In this document: piece by piece, positions 20,137 through 29,590 of the stretch
Numbering within the stretch: the first letter of the stretch is position 1
How the letters are laid out: each line of letters opens with the position of its first letter
Assembly: GCA_946902875.1 (NCBI GenBank)
Contig: OX336343.1
Location: 3,076,754-3,140,753, forward strand
Source of the DNA: Nematopogon swammerdamellus
Taxonomy: Eukaryota > Arthropoda > Insecta > Lepidoptera > Adelidae
DNA length: 64,000 nt
Reading direction: 5' to 3'
The notes under the pieces: generated by a model
The model's database searches: none
The model's input: only the letters and a program-made list of their open reading frames with translations
What the model was told of the DNA's origin: nothing
Position numbers and translations under genes: made by a program

Positions 20137-22291
20137 AAATAAAAATATAAAAACCGCCTTCAAAAATATATGAAATAAAAACCTAAAAAAAAAAACCAAC
20201 CCTAGAGTTGAAGGCGGTGCTAAAAAGGCTACACAAATCACAAAGGATATTATCATCCGCTCATGTTTTCTTTCATGCATCATTTTTGCTTGCTTTACAA
20301 ATCACAAAGGATATTATCATCCACTCATGTTTTCTTTCATGCATCATTTTTGCTTGCTTTAGCACCGCCTTCAACTCTAGGGTTGGTTTTTTTTTTTAGG
20401 TTTTTATTTCATATATTTTTGAAGGCGGTTTTTATATTTTTATTTTAAATAGTTTTTTAGTTTTACTTTTTTTAGGAAGTCGGTTTTATGTTTTTTAAAA
20501 CTTTTTTTTTATTTCACAGTTTTTTTTAGTAATTTTTTGCTATTAATGTACTCGGCGGAATCGCTCGGCCTTCGGCCTCGCGATTCCGCCTCGCTTTCCA
20601 ATCCGATCTTGACCCAATTAAAATAGGACCACGTCAGCTTCGATAGCTCAGTGGTGCAGACAGTCAACTGTCGCTATTGAATTTTAAGCAACGCTGGGTG
20701 CGGTCAGTACTTAGATGGGTGACCGCTGACCGTTGGAGGCTGACCAAGGTTCGGATTCCTCGTAAAACTGTAAGTCCCTTCCCTCGTAATCTTACTTGGT
20801 GGTAGGGTTTAACCTTCCCGGGTTGGTACCACCGCACTGAATTAAACGTCGGTCGAAACGGCTATGTAAATAGTTTGTGTTTTCCGACCAGTTCAGTGTA
20901 GTCAGCACGATCAAAGGGGGAAGCACTGACATGGCACTGGTGTTATGGGCTGACATCACGGACGTTGTAGGTGATGTTGCAGAACTTAGTAGAATGGACA
21001 GACATAAACGTGTTACGGAAGCCTACTTTTATTATAAAATAACCGTCGGAGGACCTTGGTTGAAAATTGTAAAATTTAGTTGAACGGATAGACATGCATA
21101 TGTTACGGAACCCTACATTCATTTTGCAGAACTTAGTAGAATGGACAGACATAAACGTGTTACGGAACCCTACTTAACAGTTGCACTCCGGGAGTGCCTG
21201 CAGATCCCGTGCCACTCTAACTTAACCCTTAACGCAATGACTTAAGGTTTCATTTTAAAAATGACGCTGACGCGATGTCGCGAGTTATACATTTTTACCC
21301 ACCTAAAAAAGTGCCAAGAGCCGCTAAAGAAGTTTTCACTTCAAAAACCTCAGGGTTATCCCCTTTCAAATAAAAAAAAAAAGAATTTTCAAAATCGGCC
21401 CACAATTGACGGAGTAATCGCGTAACAAACATCCAAAAAAAGAAAACATACCGTCGAATTGAGAATCTTTTAGGTCTAAAGTAAATTTCTCGTGAAGACA
21501 AATGCAACGAGCCCAAACACGATGGGTTTATCATGTGTAGTTTAGGAGTTCCTATGGCCACCTTCTGTCTCCATCATCAAACCAGCTCGATGGTACTCGG
21601 TACAGTAGGTACTGGCCAGGTACCATAATAAATTAAGCGCCGGTCGGAAAAGATAAAAAATTTCAAATTTAGAATATTCATGAAACAAGGGTCCGAATAT
21701 GTATCACTAGTATATCGATTCATGTATTTCAACAGGACAGAGAAAATTTCAAAATATTAGGTATTTAATACTTTTTAGTTTTTTTTTTTTTGTTTTTTGG
21801 AAATCGGTTTAATATTTTTTAAAACAGTTTTTATTTCATTCTTTCTAGTAATATTACATAAAAAAGAATAATCGAAATCGAATAATCGAAATCGATTGAA
21901 GTGGTACAGAATTATTCGCCATATGTGTCAGACTGCAAATTGCTGAATAAGTCCACATCACAAATGTTTTGCTGAAGGTAACCACACACCATACTAATTT
22001 ATCAAACTGAAAATTGCCGAAAACGACCACATCACAAGTTTTGCTGAAGGTAACCACACACCATAGTATTATGCTGATTTTTCGAAAACCACTGAACCAA
22101 TTTCGATAAAATTGAAATGGGACCACCTCGGAAGTATGACCTAACTAACTAAAAAAGAATTTTCTAAATCGGCCCTCAATTGACGGAGAAATCGTGTTAC
22201 AAACATACAAAAAAATAAAAATAAAAAAAAAAATAAAAAAAAAAAACATACAGACGAATTGAGAACCTCCTCCTTTTTTGGAAGTCGGTTA
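20137..22291 (+). mobile_element. aagtcggtt-type element, copy 2
   Basis: Repeats 17396-19566 with roughly a dozen visible base differences and homopolymer-length changes (for example cattcatccg/cca near 20257, ttgaacgg at 21080, gtgcctgcag at 21197). The outer part of the left hairpin arm is absent. It ends 44 bases before P450 exon 4. Confidence 0.85.
20633..20977 (+). mobile_element. 5S-SINE nested in copy 2
   Basis: Same limits within the host element as the SINE at 17897-18241; differs by one base near 20935 (ggcactgg versus ggcgctgg). Confidence 0.9.
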
Positions 22292-22335
22292 AAAAGGAAA
22301 TGAAAGATATATATATGAATGAAGACATTGCTCAC

Positions 22336-22532
22336 CTTGCCAAGCCGAGGCAGAAGAAAAATGACCAAAGCTTTCATCTTTTTAAATGTTGTCACAAGTT
22401 TACCCATAGCGTAGAATTCGTTTTCCTTGTCATTCAAAGAGTCGACCTTGAGCCCAAAGGCGCATGAGGCTATCACGTCGTTAGCGAATCGAGTAAACAG
22501 TTCGTTCATCTCCATAGGCTCTGTCAGTTTAC
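22336..22532 (-). CDS. CYP9-like cytochrome P450, exon 4
   Basis: 197 nt on the minus strand between acceptor tgtccttccag and donor gtgagc (22335). After two bases finishing a split codon it reads KLTEPMEMNELFTRFANDVI, then ASCAFGLKVDSLNDKENEFY and an LVIFLLPRLGK end. ANDVIASCAFG.KVDS is the conserved helix E region of CYP6/CYP9 P450s, which sit in the endoplasmic reticulum and oxidise plant toxins and insecticides. It ends in phase 0, matching exon 5 across a 5.7-kb intron filled with repeats. The start in phase 1 would also fit a direct join to exon 2. Confidence 0.93.
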
Positions 22533-22594
22533 CTGGAAGGACAATATCCGACAATCCAGAACCGATATATTCAAAATACTAAAAAAAAAAAAAT

Positions 22595-22921
22595 TGGTTG
22601 TCTGTAAAGTCGGTTTACGGACGATAGTTTTACGTGATGACGTGGAATAATCGTAGTACATAGAGCAAAGATCAGTAATTCTATTTCCAGTAGAAAGATT
22701 AATCATCTTGTGACTAGCCATCAATAAACTTCTGTTGTCTGATCTTGACAGTTTTACTTCTTAAGACGTTTCCATGGTAACTTTGACTATACCGATTATG
22801 CCTCTCTATCGCTTGTTACGCGCTCTCGCTTGCACACACAGGCTCAGATGGAACGTGACACTTTTTCGTGTGTGCAGCCGGTGTTCATCAATTTATAAGA
22901 CGTGACGTCATCACGTCAAAA
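22595..22921 (+). mobile_element. Family E copy
   Basis: Starts ttggttgtctgtaaagtcgg, tttacggacgatagttttac; ends catcaatttataagacgtg, acgtcatcacgtcaaa. The termini are partly inverted (tttacgtgatgacgt / acgtcatcacgt). Between them is gcctctctatcgcttgttac and cagatggaacgtgacac, as in copies at 29925, 41505 and 48935. The middle 22640-22790 differs from the other copies. Confidence 0.75.
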
Positions 22922-23034
22922 GAATTTAAAAGTTCATTATCTAAAATCTTAACTATGTATTGACCAATCAAATAAATTTCCGAGTAAGCACTACACTATT
23001 AGAAAAGAACTTCAACAATCAAATTCTAATTACA

Positions 23035-23242
23035 TACATACATACATACCACACGCTGTATCCTGACAATCGGGGTAAGCAGAGTAGGCGTTGTTGTGCT
23101 GCAAGTACTCTTGTATAATTACAGCATAACACCGGACGCCACATTTAGCAAAATTTTAGGACAAGATAACTGTACTATCAAGCAGCTAGTAAGGCATGAA
23201 GGAAGACCCACGTGCCGCATGAGCATGACTTGGTGGAAGGAC
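23035..23242 (-). mobile_element. SINE-D copy, left part (split)
   Basis: Reversed ATGT tail (acatacatacatac), ctgacaatcggggtaagcag, gcaagtactcttgtataatt, agcagctagtaaggcatgaa. Interrupted at 23242 by the element 23243-23848; the rest, with head-B, continues at 23857-23945. Confidence 0.8.
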
Positions 23243-23848
23243 CAACGAGGTATTATGTTTTACTAGAGCTATCGCTACGAAGAAAGATACAGAAAAACGG
23301 CTTCCCATCAGCTGAGGTATGAGGTAAGGTAGCGGGGAGGCGGAGCGCAGAGCCGAGCGGTAGACGGGAGCTCGCGATGGGCGGAGGGCGACCCGGAGTG
23401 TGCCTAGCAGGCGGTGAGAGGGGCTCGCGCGGGGCGGGAAGCGATCGGAGTGGGCCTATCAGGCGGTGAGAGTTGCTCTCGCGGGGCGGGAAGTTAGCGG
23501 AGTGGGCCTAGCAGGCGGCGAGAGGGGCTCGCGCGGGGCGGAAAGCGGCCGGAGTGGGCCTAGCAGGCGGTGAGAGGGGCTCGCGCGGGGCGGAAAGCGA
23601 GCGGAGAGGGGCTAGCGGCCGGTAAGCGACAACGCCAGTCAAGGCCAACCCAACATGTCACAACATGTGCATTGAAATACAACCGGGCATGCGCGATGCG
23701 CGCAGGCGGTGGCACGTGCGACGAGTTCGACTGCTCGCGATCGACTAGTTTCAATTCGATGTGCACAATTTCGTAAAATGTACCTCAACTCGGCGGAGCA
23801 ATGCCCGTTGCCCGAGTAAGAGCTCTAGTAAAAGATAATACCTCGTTG
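23243..23848. mobile_element. hAT-like non-autonomous element with 8-bp duplication
   Basis: Terminal inverted repeats of 28 bases with one mismatch: caacgaggtattatgtttta at the left, reverse complement of taaaagataatacctcgttg at the right. The octamer ggaaggac is duplicated exactly (23235-23242 and 23849-23856), as expected for hAT elements. Inside is a GC-rich tandem repeat. No transposase frame; 23560-23776 frames on both strands are chance. Confidence 0.85.
23360..23625. repeat. GC-rich minisatellite, 52-bp unit
   Basis: Units contain gcggtgagaggggctcgcgc and ggagtgggcctagcaggc, repeating at 23411, 23463, 23515 and 23567, plus degenerate flanks. It is CpG-rich and contrasts strongly with the AT-rich neighbourhood. 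Confidence 0.85.
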
Positions 23849-23856
23849 GGAAGGAC

Positions 23857-23945
23857 CCCCTTATTTATGCACGGCATCTTGTCTTTATGCACGGGGAGAG
23901 ATGCAGTGGGGCTAGTCTTTTTAAGTACCGACCCCACACGATACG
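23857..23945 (-). mobile_element. SINE-D right part with head-B
   Basis: gcacggcatcttgtctttat, gcacggggagagatgcagtg, gggctagtc-ttttaagtacc, gaccccacac. It completes the SINE interrupted at 23242. Confidence 0.8.
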
Positions 23946-24059
23946 ATTCTAATTATATAGATCAATATACCAATGAAAAAAGTTTATATTAGAAAAAAAC
24001 TAACCTTTGTCATCATTGTTTGCTTTCCCATTTCTGCTTTCTTTCCCATAGCTGCGCCA

Positions 24060-24125
24060 CGAAAGCGCCACGCGCCCGTTCTGGCTGGATAGCGATCCAG
24101 CCAGAACGGGCGCGTGGCGCTTTCG
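24060..24125. repeat. Perfect 31-bp inverted repeat, 4-base loop
   Basis: Left arm 24060-24090 (cgaaagcgccacgcgcccgt...) and right arm 24095-24125 are exact reverse complements, with loop agcg. It ends 10 bases before the THAP start codon. The transcript of either strand would fold into a long hairpin. Confidence 0.97.
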
Positions 24126-24135
24126 AATTTAGAAA

Positions 24136-24233
24136 ATGTCGAAATCACGTAAATATTGTGCAGTGGACGGGTGCAAAAGTCAACAGACAAATGAAAACTT
24201 GTCTTTTTTTTCATTGCCGAGAGACGAAGAAAG
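24136..24233 (+). CDS. THAP-domain protein, first exon
   Basis: ATG at 24136 opens a frame MSKSRKYCAVDGCKSQQTNE, followed by NLSFFSLPRDEER, up to a good donor (ag/gtaagt at 24234). The C-x4-C pair at residues 8 and 13 and the F-x-LP-x-DEER segment are the start of the THAP zinc-binding DNA-binding domain, found in P-element transposases and host genes derived from them. The second half (conserved Trp, C-x2-H, AVPTIF-like end) should be in a later exon, which I did not find before 25 kb. It lies antisense inside the P450 intron where exon 3 is missing. The track frame over this region is a different frame. It may be a transposon remnant or a nested host gene. Confidence 0.75.
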
Positions 24234-24239
24234 GTAAGT

Positions 24240-25016
24240 ATTTTGTTTAGTAGCATTTTGATTTATTTCTAGTAATTTATTTATTCATATAGTAGGAGGT
24301 CATTGATTTAAAATGATATTATTATATTGCCAATAACATTAGTACGCCGAACAGCGTGGTGTGTATGGCCTAATTCGTATAAGGTTAATAGGTACATTGT
24401 AGATGATCATTGATCATTAAATTTATTGATCAAACAAAACTATCACTGGAAGGTTGCACGCAATGCACGCTTCGATGTGAGAAACTAATTGTGACGCTAA
24501 CGCATGCATGAATTTGTTCGCATGAATTTGCCGTAGCTAAATATCATATGGTTGGTAGCTAGAACGATAAAAGTTGGTAGGTATCATCTTCATTTTATTC
24601 CTCACAATAAGACAGCACAAGAACGACGCGCTTTCGAGATAGAGTTACACGACAGAAAGAGAAGGGAAATGTAGGCGGTTATCGTGGTTAGGCATGCAGC
24701 TCTGTGCGAGTCAATTTGTACTTTATCGCGTCGTCGCAGAGTAGCTATTTCTTTGTGAGTGTTTGTACAGAGCAGCTTCTGTACGGAGTACTCTTTTCTA
24801 TTCTGTGGTATTGGGCACTGTGGCGGAGTCGGCTGAGTTGGACGAAGTATTTGACTAACATGTAATTATTTAGTCATTAAAATTATTTATTAGGTTAATT
24901 TTATTTAATTAGTTTTACTCATTATGTAGGTAACTTGTTTTATTATCCAATAAATACATTCATTACTATGCCACATTATATTTGCACAATAAGTTTAATT
25001 CTATGTTAATTCTTAT
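24240..25016. other. P450 intron, largely unassigned
   Basis: No THAP second exon or P450 exon 3 recognised on either strand. 24640-24810 is the second copy of the repeat at 16255-16440 (gatagagttacacgacagaa, gcagctctgtgcgag, agtagctatttctttgtg). Confidence 0.5.
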
Positions 25017-25022
25017 CCTCAC

Positions 25023-25189
25023 CTTTAAGAAAGATCATCGCTTTCGAGACTAAATCCTCTGAATATTCTTCGACTAGCATGTTTCTGTGATCGACGAAGT
25101 GATCGAAATCTTTAACGGTGATCCTCTTAATAATTTCCGGATCTCTGATAAGGACTACTGGATTCGTTCCTTCATAGACACCGATGTAC
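25023..25189 (-). CDS. CYP9-like cytochrome P450, exon 2
   Basis: 167 nt between acceptor atcggtttcag and donor gtgagg (25022). Reads YIGVYEGTNPVVLIRDPEII, KRITVKDFDHFVDHR and a final SKAMIFLK. RDPE.IK.ITVKDFDHF.DHR is the beta1/helix B region typical of CYP9 P450s. The first base completes the AAG lysine begun in exon 1; the last base G leaves phase 1. The plus-strand frame 25087-25587 overlaps this exon and an adjacent LINE fragment by chance. The next conserved part, W-x3-R of helix C, should follow in exon 3. Confidence 0.93.
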
Positions 25190-25249
25190 CTGAAACCGAT
25201 GTTAATTTAATAAGTGTTGTATTATATGTGTTAGGACACAATCGATATT

Positions 25250-25640
25250 TTATATTATTAGGCTCGAAGGTGAAATTATTTAATATGTTCTATCGCTTAT
25301 TCCATGGGGAGTGCTCGGAGGACCTGTTTAACGCAATCCCGCCGTCCCCTTTCCACCTCCGCACGACACGCTCTGGGCAGAGATTGCATCCCTACACGCT
25401 GGACTTACCGCAGATGCGTACTAATCGATTCTGCAGATCCGGTAAACTCTGGAACGCTCTCCCTGCTCATATATTTCCCTCCAAGCACAGTCTCGGGTCC
25501 TTCAAGAGGGGCGTGAATGGGCACCTGTCAGGCCGGCATGGCATTCACAACCCCCGCATACGACCGAATGTCCATGAGCGTCGTTAGACACCTTATGGGT
25601 GGCTCGGCGCCACATGTGGCGCTTTCAATAAAAAAAAAAA
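25250..25640 (+). pseudogene. Non-LTR retrotransposon 3' end (CR1/Jockey-like)
   Basis: The plus frame ending at 25587 includes FNMFYRLFHGECSEDLFNAI, FCRSGKLWNALPAHIFP and GSFKRGVNGHLSGRHG, the C-terminal tail of a LINE polyprotein (LWN-LP and FK blocks). It is followed by ctatgggtggctcggcgcc-type UTR and an A run at 25630. It sits in P450 intron 1. A second, shorter copy is at 51575-51790. Confidence 0.8.
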
Positions 25641-25736
25641 TGTATTTTTATATGTTAGTATTTAATCATGTATCCGCGTTATATTCCTTCATTATTAGTA
25701 TTAGATAGATGTAAACCCGAGAATGAAGAGAAAAAA

Positions 25737-25830
25737 TACGTCCCGACTCCCGACCAGGGTTCGAACCTGGAGCTCCGGGTTGAGCCGCCAGCGCGTTAAC
25801 AACTCCGCCACCGGGTCGATGGCGTATTTT
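25737..25830 (-). mobile_element. tRNA-derived SINE head
   Basis: Reverse complement has gacccggtggcggagttg, gcgctggcggctcaacccgg and B-box ggttcgaaccctggtcggg. Related copies at 26459 and 40405. The repeated occurrence with the same tail (cgtattttt) argues for a SINE rather than a tRNA gene. Confidence 0.75.
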
Positions 25831-25968
25831 CTTTAAATCTCGAACAGTTTCATCTTCTGTATTAACAGGTATGACGCAACCTCCTGCGTTCAATCAACTT
25901 GCAAGATTCCATATTGAATCTTATATGCCGTCGTCACCAAAGTCGTATAATATATATATTTTTTTATG

Positions 25969-26252
25969 GAAACTGACACGGTTGGCTACATCACCTACAA
26001 CATCCGTGATGTCAGCCCATTACACCGGCTGAACTTTGTGCCACGTCAGTGCCTCCCTTGGGTCGTGCCGGCTACACTGAACTGGATGGAAAACACAAAC
26101 TATTTACATAGCCGTTTCGACCGACCTTTCATACAGTTCGGTGGTACCAACCCGGGCGGGTTAAACCCTACCACCTAGTAATATAAGGGAGTCACATCCC
26201 TTAGTCGCCTTTTACGACATACACGGGGAGAGATGCAGTGAGTGCAGATTTG
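25969..26252 (-). mobile_element. Head-B plus 5S-SINE-type tail
   Basis: From right to left: head-B (cactgcatctctccccgtgt, gtcgtaaaaggcgactaagg), middle (ctaggtggtagggtttaacc), tail (gtgctgacatcacggatgtt-type, gtcagtttccat, A run). No 5S-like segment is present. Confidence 0.85.
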
Positions 26253-26458
26253 GTATCGGACACTAAAAGTTTGCTTGAGATTTGTAATATTGTATTTTTA
26301 TATGTTAGTACCAAGGATTCTTCATAATATGGAATCGTAGGCTTATGAATTGAATATGGATTCGTGCAAGTTGACTGAACGCAGAACGAAGCGTCATAAA
26401 ATATGTACTGTAAACCATCTATAAACTTAAAAATTTAGAGGATTTAAACTTCAAAATT

Positions 26459-26535
26459 TCGACCCGATGGCGAAATGGTAACGCGCTGGCGGCTCAAGCC
26501 GGAGCTCCAGGTTCGAATCCTGGTCGGGACGTATT
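26459..26535 (+). mobile_element. tRNA-derived SINE head
   Basis: gacccgatggcgaaatggta, gctggcggctcaagccgg, ggttcgaatcctggtcggg. It folds as a near cloverleaf with one acceptor-stem mismatch and lacks U33, so it is not scored as a tRNA gene. Confidence 0.75.
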
Positions 26536-26621
26536 TTTATTTCTCTTAATTTTTGGCTTAGCATCTACCCTAATGATGGAATAATTTAATGAAATTAATG
26601 AATAATATTACAATACAAGCG

Positions 26622-26715
26622 GCGGGTGGCCGAGTGGTCTGGGTGTCGGCTTCCCTTGCGAGAGGTCCGAGGTTCGAATCCAACCGGCGTGTAACAATGA
26701 GTTTTTTCTGATTAA
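26622..26715 (+). mobile_element. Second tRNA-like SINE module
   Basis: ggcgggtggccgagtggtct, ttgcgagaggtccgagg, ttcgaatccaaccggcg, ccaatgag-type taacaatgagttttttctg, then A run. It is the same module found inverted at 9620-9710. Confidence 0.8.
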
Positions 26716-26852
26716 AAAAAAAAAAACCACTGCTCCATGGTTCGGATTCCATGTCAAAATTTAGGTCCACCGGGTTGATTGGAGGAAATTGCCTAAGGCA
26801 ATAAGCCCGCCCTTGCCACGCGTTAAGTGGCATAAATTGTATAAAAAAATAT
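26716..26852 (+). mobile_element. 5S-SINE scrap and LINE tail
   Basis: ggttcggattccatgtc and ttaggtcc come from the 5S-SINE middle. 26775-26850 (gaggaaattgcctaaggcaa, taagcccgcccttg) is a LINE 3' end like 37735-37800. Confidence 0.6.
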
Positions 26853-26859
26853 ATATTAC

Positions 26860-27071
26860 TTTTCATCAGGAAACGCTCTGTAGGCTGCAATCAAGTCTTC
26901 CATAACATTTTTTTCATTTAATACAAAGCTTCTCCAATGTGATCCTATAAACGGAAAAGCGCCAACACTCTTGATGCCATGCTCGTCGAAGAAGCTGTAG
27001 CGCTTCTTGATGTGGAGGTAGAGAGCCGCCGCCAGCACCAGCGCCACGCTTATCGCGACCGTCACCCACAT
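26860..27071 (-). CDS. CYP9-like cytochrome P450, exon 1 with start codon
   Basis: The first ATG is at 27071-27069; the upstream gtg agg is in frame but preceded by tttcag, so it may be the end of a 5' UTR intron. The product begins MWVTVAISVALVLAAALYLH, an N-terminal membrane anchor, then a basic IKKRYSFFDEHGIKS, the proline-poor hinge AFPFIGS and NEKNVMEDLIAAYRAFPDEK. Microsomal P450s are held in the ER membrane by such an anchor. The exon ends AA/gtaata in phase 2, completed by exon 2's G. It is 70 codons plus two bases, the usual size for this exon. Confidence 0.92.
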
Positions 27072-27148
27072 CCTCACCTGAAATTGTAGTTATTTAGTAT
27101 TAGCATAGTTAAAACAGACTAGTTAACCATCTTCATACAACTAACAAA

Positions 27149-27404
27149 AAATAAGCAAGCTGAAGTGGCAGTGAGCTGGGCACATCTGTCGTAGACCCGA
27201 CAACCGATGGGGTAGACGGGTGCTCGAATGGAGGCCACGTACAAGCAAACGTAGCGTGGGACGCCCCCCGGCTAGGTGGACAGATGACCTAAAAAAGGTA
27301 GCCGGGAGTGGATGTATGAGAAGAGCGGAAGACCGCGTGTGGTGGCGTGCCTTGGGAGAGGCCTATGTCCAGCAGTGGACCGTTACAGGCTGATGATGAT
27401 GACG
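27149..27404 (+). pseudogene. RTE-clade LINE 3' fragment with 14-bp duplication
   Basis: Flanked by atacaactaacaaa at 27135-27148 and 27405-27418. The frame includes KLKWQ, a frame change, then GRRVLEWRP, SVGRPPARWTDDLKK and WRALGEAYVQQWTVTG, ending in tgatgatgatga. Belongs to a different RTE subfamily from 12282 and 59309 (tgat tail rather than ctga). It lies just upstream of P450 exon 1, so it could alter that promoter; this is inference. Confidence 0.9.
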
Positions 27405-27419
27405 ATACAACTAACAAAC

Positions 27420-28260
27420 TAACAAAGTCATCCGAGGATCTGCAGAGCCATGATTTCATTTTTCACAATTTATTTCATACATTCGGATATTCCTCCTCGC
27501 TCTCTACGCTGTTGCACTTCCAAAAGTCGATTTCACACTCTCAGGCGAAAATAGGAAAAATTTGAGGGACCACCTAGAGCCCGAACCATTATCGATAGAA
27601 AAATGTTTTTTTTTTAAATGTAGCCCAAAGTCCAAATCTAAACAGGGTTTTTGAATTTTTCGATATCACATAATTTAGTTTTTGAGATATAAGAGATTTA
27701 GTTCGAAAATATAAAAATTTTCATATGTTTGCATTTAATTTTTTTTTTACTTTTTCGAAAAAAAGCCCTAGCGGATACGCGTCTTTTGAGCCATCAACCA
27801 CTTGCATAGCCCCAAAACTCGCGACACCACGACGATTTCACACTATCAGCGAAAATGGGGGGGCTATACTGAAGCGATCGAAAAAACATTTTCAATGTTA
27901 AAATATTATTTTAATTATCAAAACTATTTCACCTGTAAATGCTTGCCACTTCTTTACACAACGAAACACTTCTTGTGGTTTATTGACATAAAGGAAAATC
28001 TCGCAAAAAATACAACTAAGACTAGAACGGCGCTCACAACCGAGCCAGTGTACACACTGCGATGAACTGGTTTGTGTATAGCCAATTATATGTACTTTTA
28101 AAATATATTTGCGTAGATAAGAATGTGTTGATAGTGGTTTGTGTGTGAGTAAATATTTTATTTTCCCACCTTATATTATGCAAATTAATTAATCTTATAT
28201 CTTGTTATCTTGTATTATTTATTGTTATCTGTATGAATTACTCTCTCCTCTATTTCATTT
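27420..28260. other. Upstream flank of the P450 gene, repeat-like, no gene
   Basis: 27520-27890 has gatttcacactctcaggcg and ttcacactatcagcgaaaatg, suggesting related subunits. 28080-28260 is AT-rich. The frame 27802-28065 has no recognised domain. Confidence 0.4.
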
Positions 28261-28480
28261 TTAGGGTTCCTGATCCATACGGGACCCTATTTCTAAGCCT
28301 ATCCCGTATGCCCGTCCGTCCGCCTGTCCTTCCTTTAAAGAGCTGGATTTATTGAACCGTAATAGGTAGCTGGTTGAAAATTTACATGTATGTTTGTGTA
28401 CATATTCTTTATTAAACACAAATTTATACAAATTAGGCACAACAGGATAGCTTAATGCCATAAGGCATTCTATTCTAACT
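28261..28480 (-). mobile_element. MITE-M relative
   Basis: agggttcctgatccatacgg, tctaagcctatcccgtatg, ggtagctggttgaaaatttac are diverged reversed counterparts of the MITE-M right half. Confidence 0.55.
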
Positions 28481-29050
28481 AACCTTTGGGATATGTGAGA
28501 AGTAGATGCGAAAATATAGAGGCTGTCCCAGAAACCGACGATAATCCGTCGACAGCTGATAGGGCTGCTAATTACCTCTCAGAATATCTAATTTTAGGTT
28601 TAGTGAAAATGGCTTAGTTTTTGAGATATTGTCATTTTTGTAAAAATCCAAAATTTTCTCCCTCAGCTCACTTTTTTAAATGCCAAAAGTACAAATGTAA
28701 GATTTTCTTAAATCTAGTTTTTGTCAAATATTCCTAAAAATTAAGGCTTTCACACGGTATAATTTATTTTTTCATGTTTAAGCTGGCTTAGCTGAAAAAC
28801 GACTTAAGAGCCACATGTTAAATTTATTTCAGCCTAATCCCTTGAATTTGGCCCTTCACGGTGAAAAGAAAAAATAACTACACTAAATTAGCATTATGCA
28901 ACAAAAATACACCCATCTAATGTAGTTTTTAAAATGGTACATCACTTACCGATTTGCCCAATAATTTATGAGATATTGTTATTTAACTGCAAAAGGACCT
29001 CGGAATGTCATAGCTGTTCTACCAACTACTAATTGGAATCAAATAAACAT

Positions 29051-29104
29051 CAAAGAGTTTGTATTACGTCGCTGGAGCGCAGCGACGTAATGCAATCTCT
29101 TTGA
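29051..29104. repeat. Short inverted repeat
   Basis: caaagag, then attacgtcgctg, pairs with cagcgacgtaat, then ctctttg around a gagcg centre. Confidence 0.8.
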
Positions 29105-29317
29105 TAAACACTTGAAGTATAGGTCGTTCGTTCTAACCTGAGGCGTACACATACATTCACGCATGACGGTGAGCATAAAATTCTGCGAGTGTAGTAGTGC
29201 TCAGGCCATGTATAGCAATATATATCAAGCATTTGTATTAGAGAAATGCATCTGTGAACGTACGTGTGTTCGCCTCAGATTAGGCCGTCCATGCTATAAT
29301 TGGTATTTATTAACCTG

Positions 29318-29580
29318 TTAATGTAGATGTTCAAATTGTTTACCACCTGTACGAATGCTAGCTCGACATCTTCTCACAAATGCCCGGTTGATGCGTCGAG
29401 CAAGTACTCGATGCAAGTGCAGATATGTCCACCTGAGCTACTGCCGTAATTATTTCTTTGAACTCTATAAAGTTTTCCACCGAGACCCGTAAACTTTTTC
29501 TTTTAAATAGTCCCAATAATAAAAATCTAACGGATTTAAATCCGGTGATCTAGACGTCCGATTCATCCAGGAAACGGGAA
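29318..29580 (-). pseudogene. DDE transposase C-terminus, frameshifted
   Basis: Minus strand reads WMNRTSRSPDLNPLDFYYWD and YLKEKVYGSR, then a frameshift to VENFIEFKEIITAVAQVD, then a second shift to RRINRAFVRRCRASIRTGGK and QFEHLH before a stop. SPDLNPLDFY.W.YLK.KVY is the stretch around the last catalytic Asp/Glu of IS630-Tc1-mariner type transposases, and the final GG.QFEHLH is the usual end. Two frame breaks show it is dead. Confidence 0.85.
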
Positions 29581-29590
29581 TATGTTGTGT

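Larger units (their letters stand above)
28500..29590 (-). mobile_element. Decayed IS630/mariner-type transposon
   Basis: The right part encodes a transposase C-terminus (next entry). The left limit is guessed from ggctgtcccagaaaccgacg at 28523. A SINE with head-B truncates it at 29591. 28600-29040 is noncoding. Confidence 0.5.

Noticed and set aside
22524..22724. Possible P450 exon 3 (SHKM segment on the minus strand)
   Set aside because: The peptide has no W-x3-R or SPAF-like block, and most of it lies in family E.
25087..25587. 166-codon plus-strand frame as a single gene
   Set aside because: It fuses the antisense of P450 exon 2 with a LINE tail; only the latter part is protein-like.
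26459..26535. Possible tRNA genes at 25737, 26459, 26622, 40405 and 49165
   Set aside because: They have A- and B-box-like motifs, but the stems have mismatches, U33 is missing where I checked, and the same forms recur with SINE tails. Best read as SINE heads.
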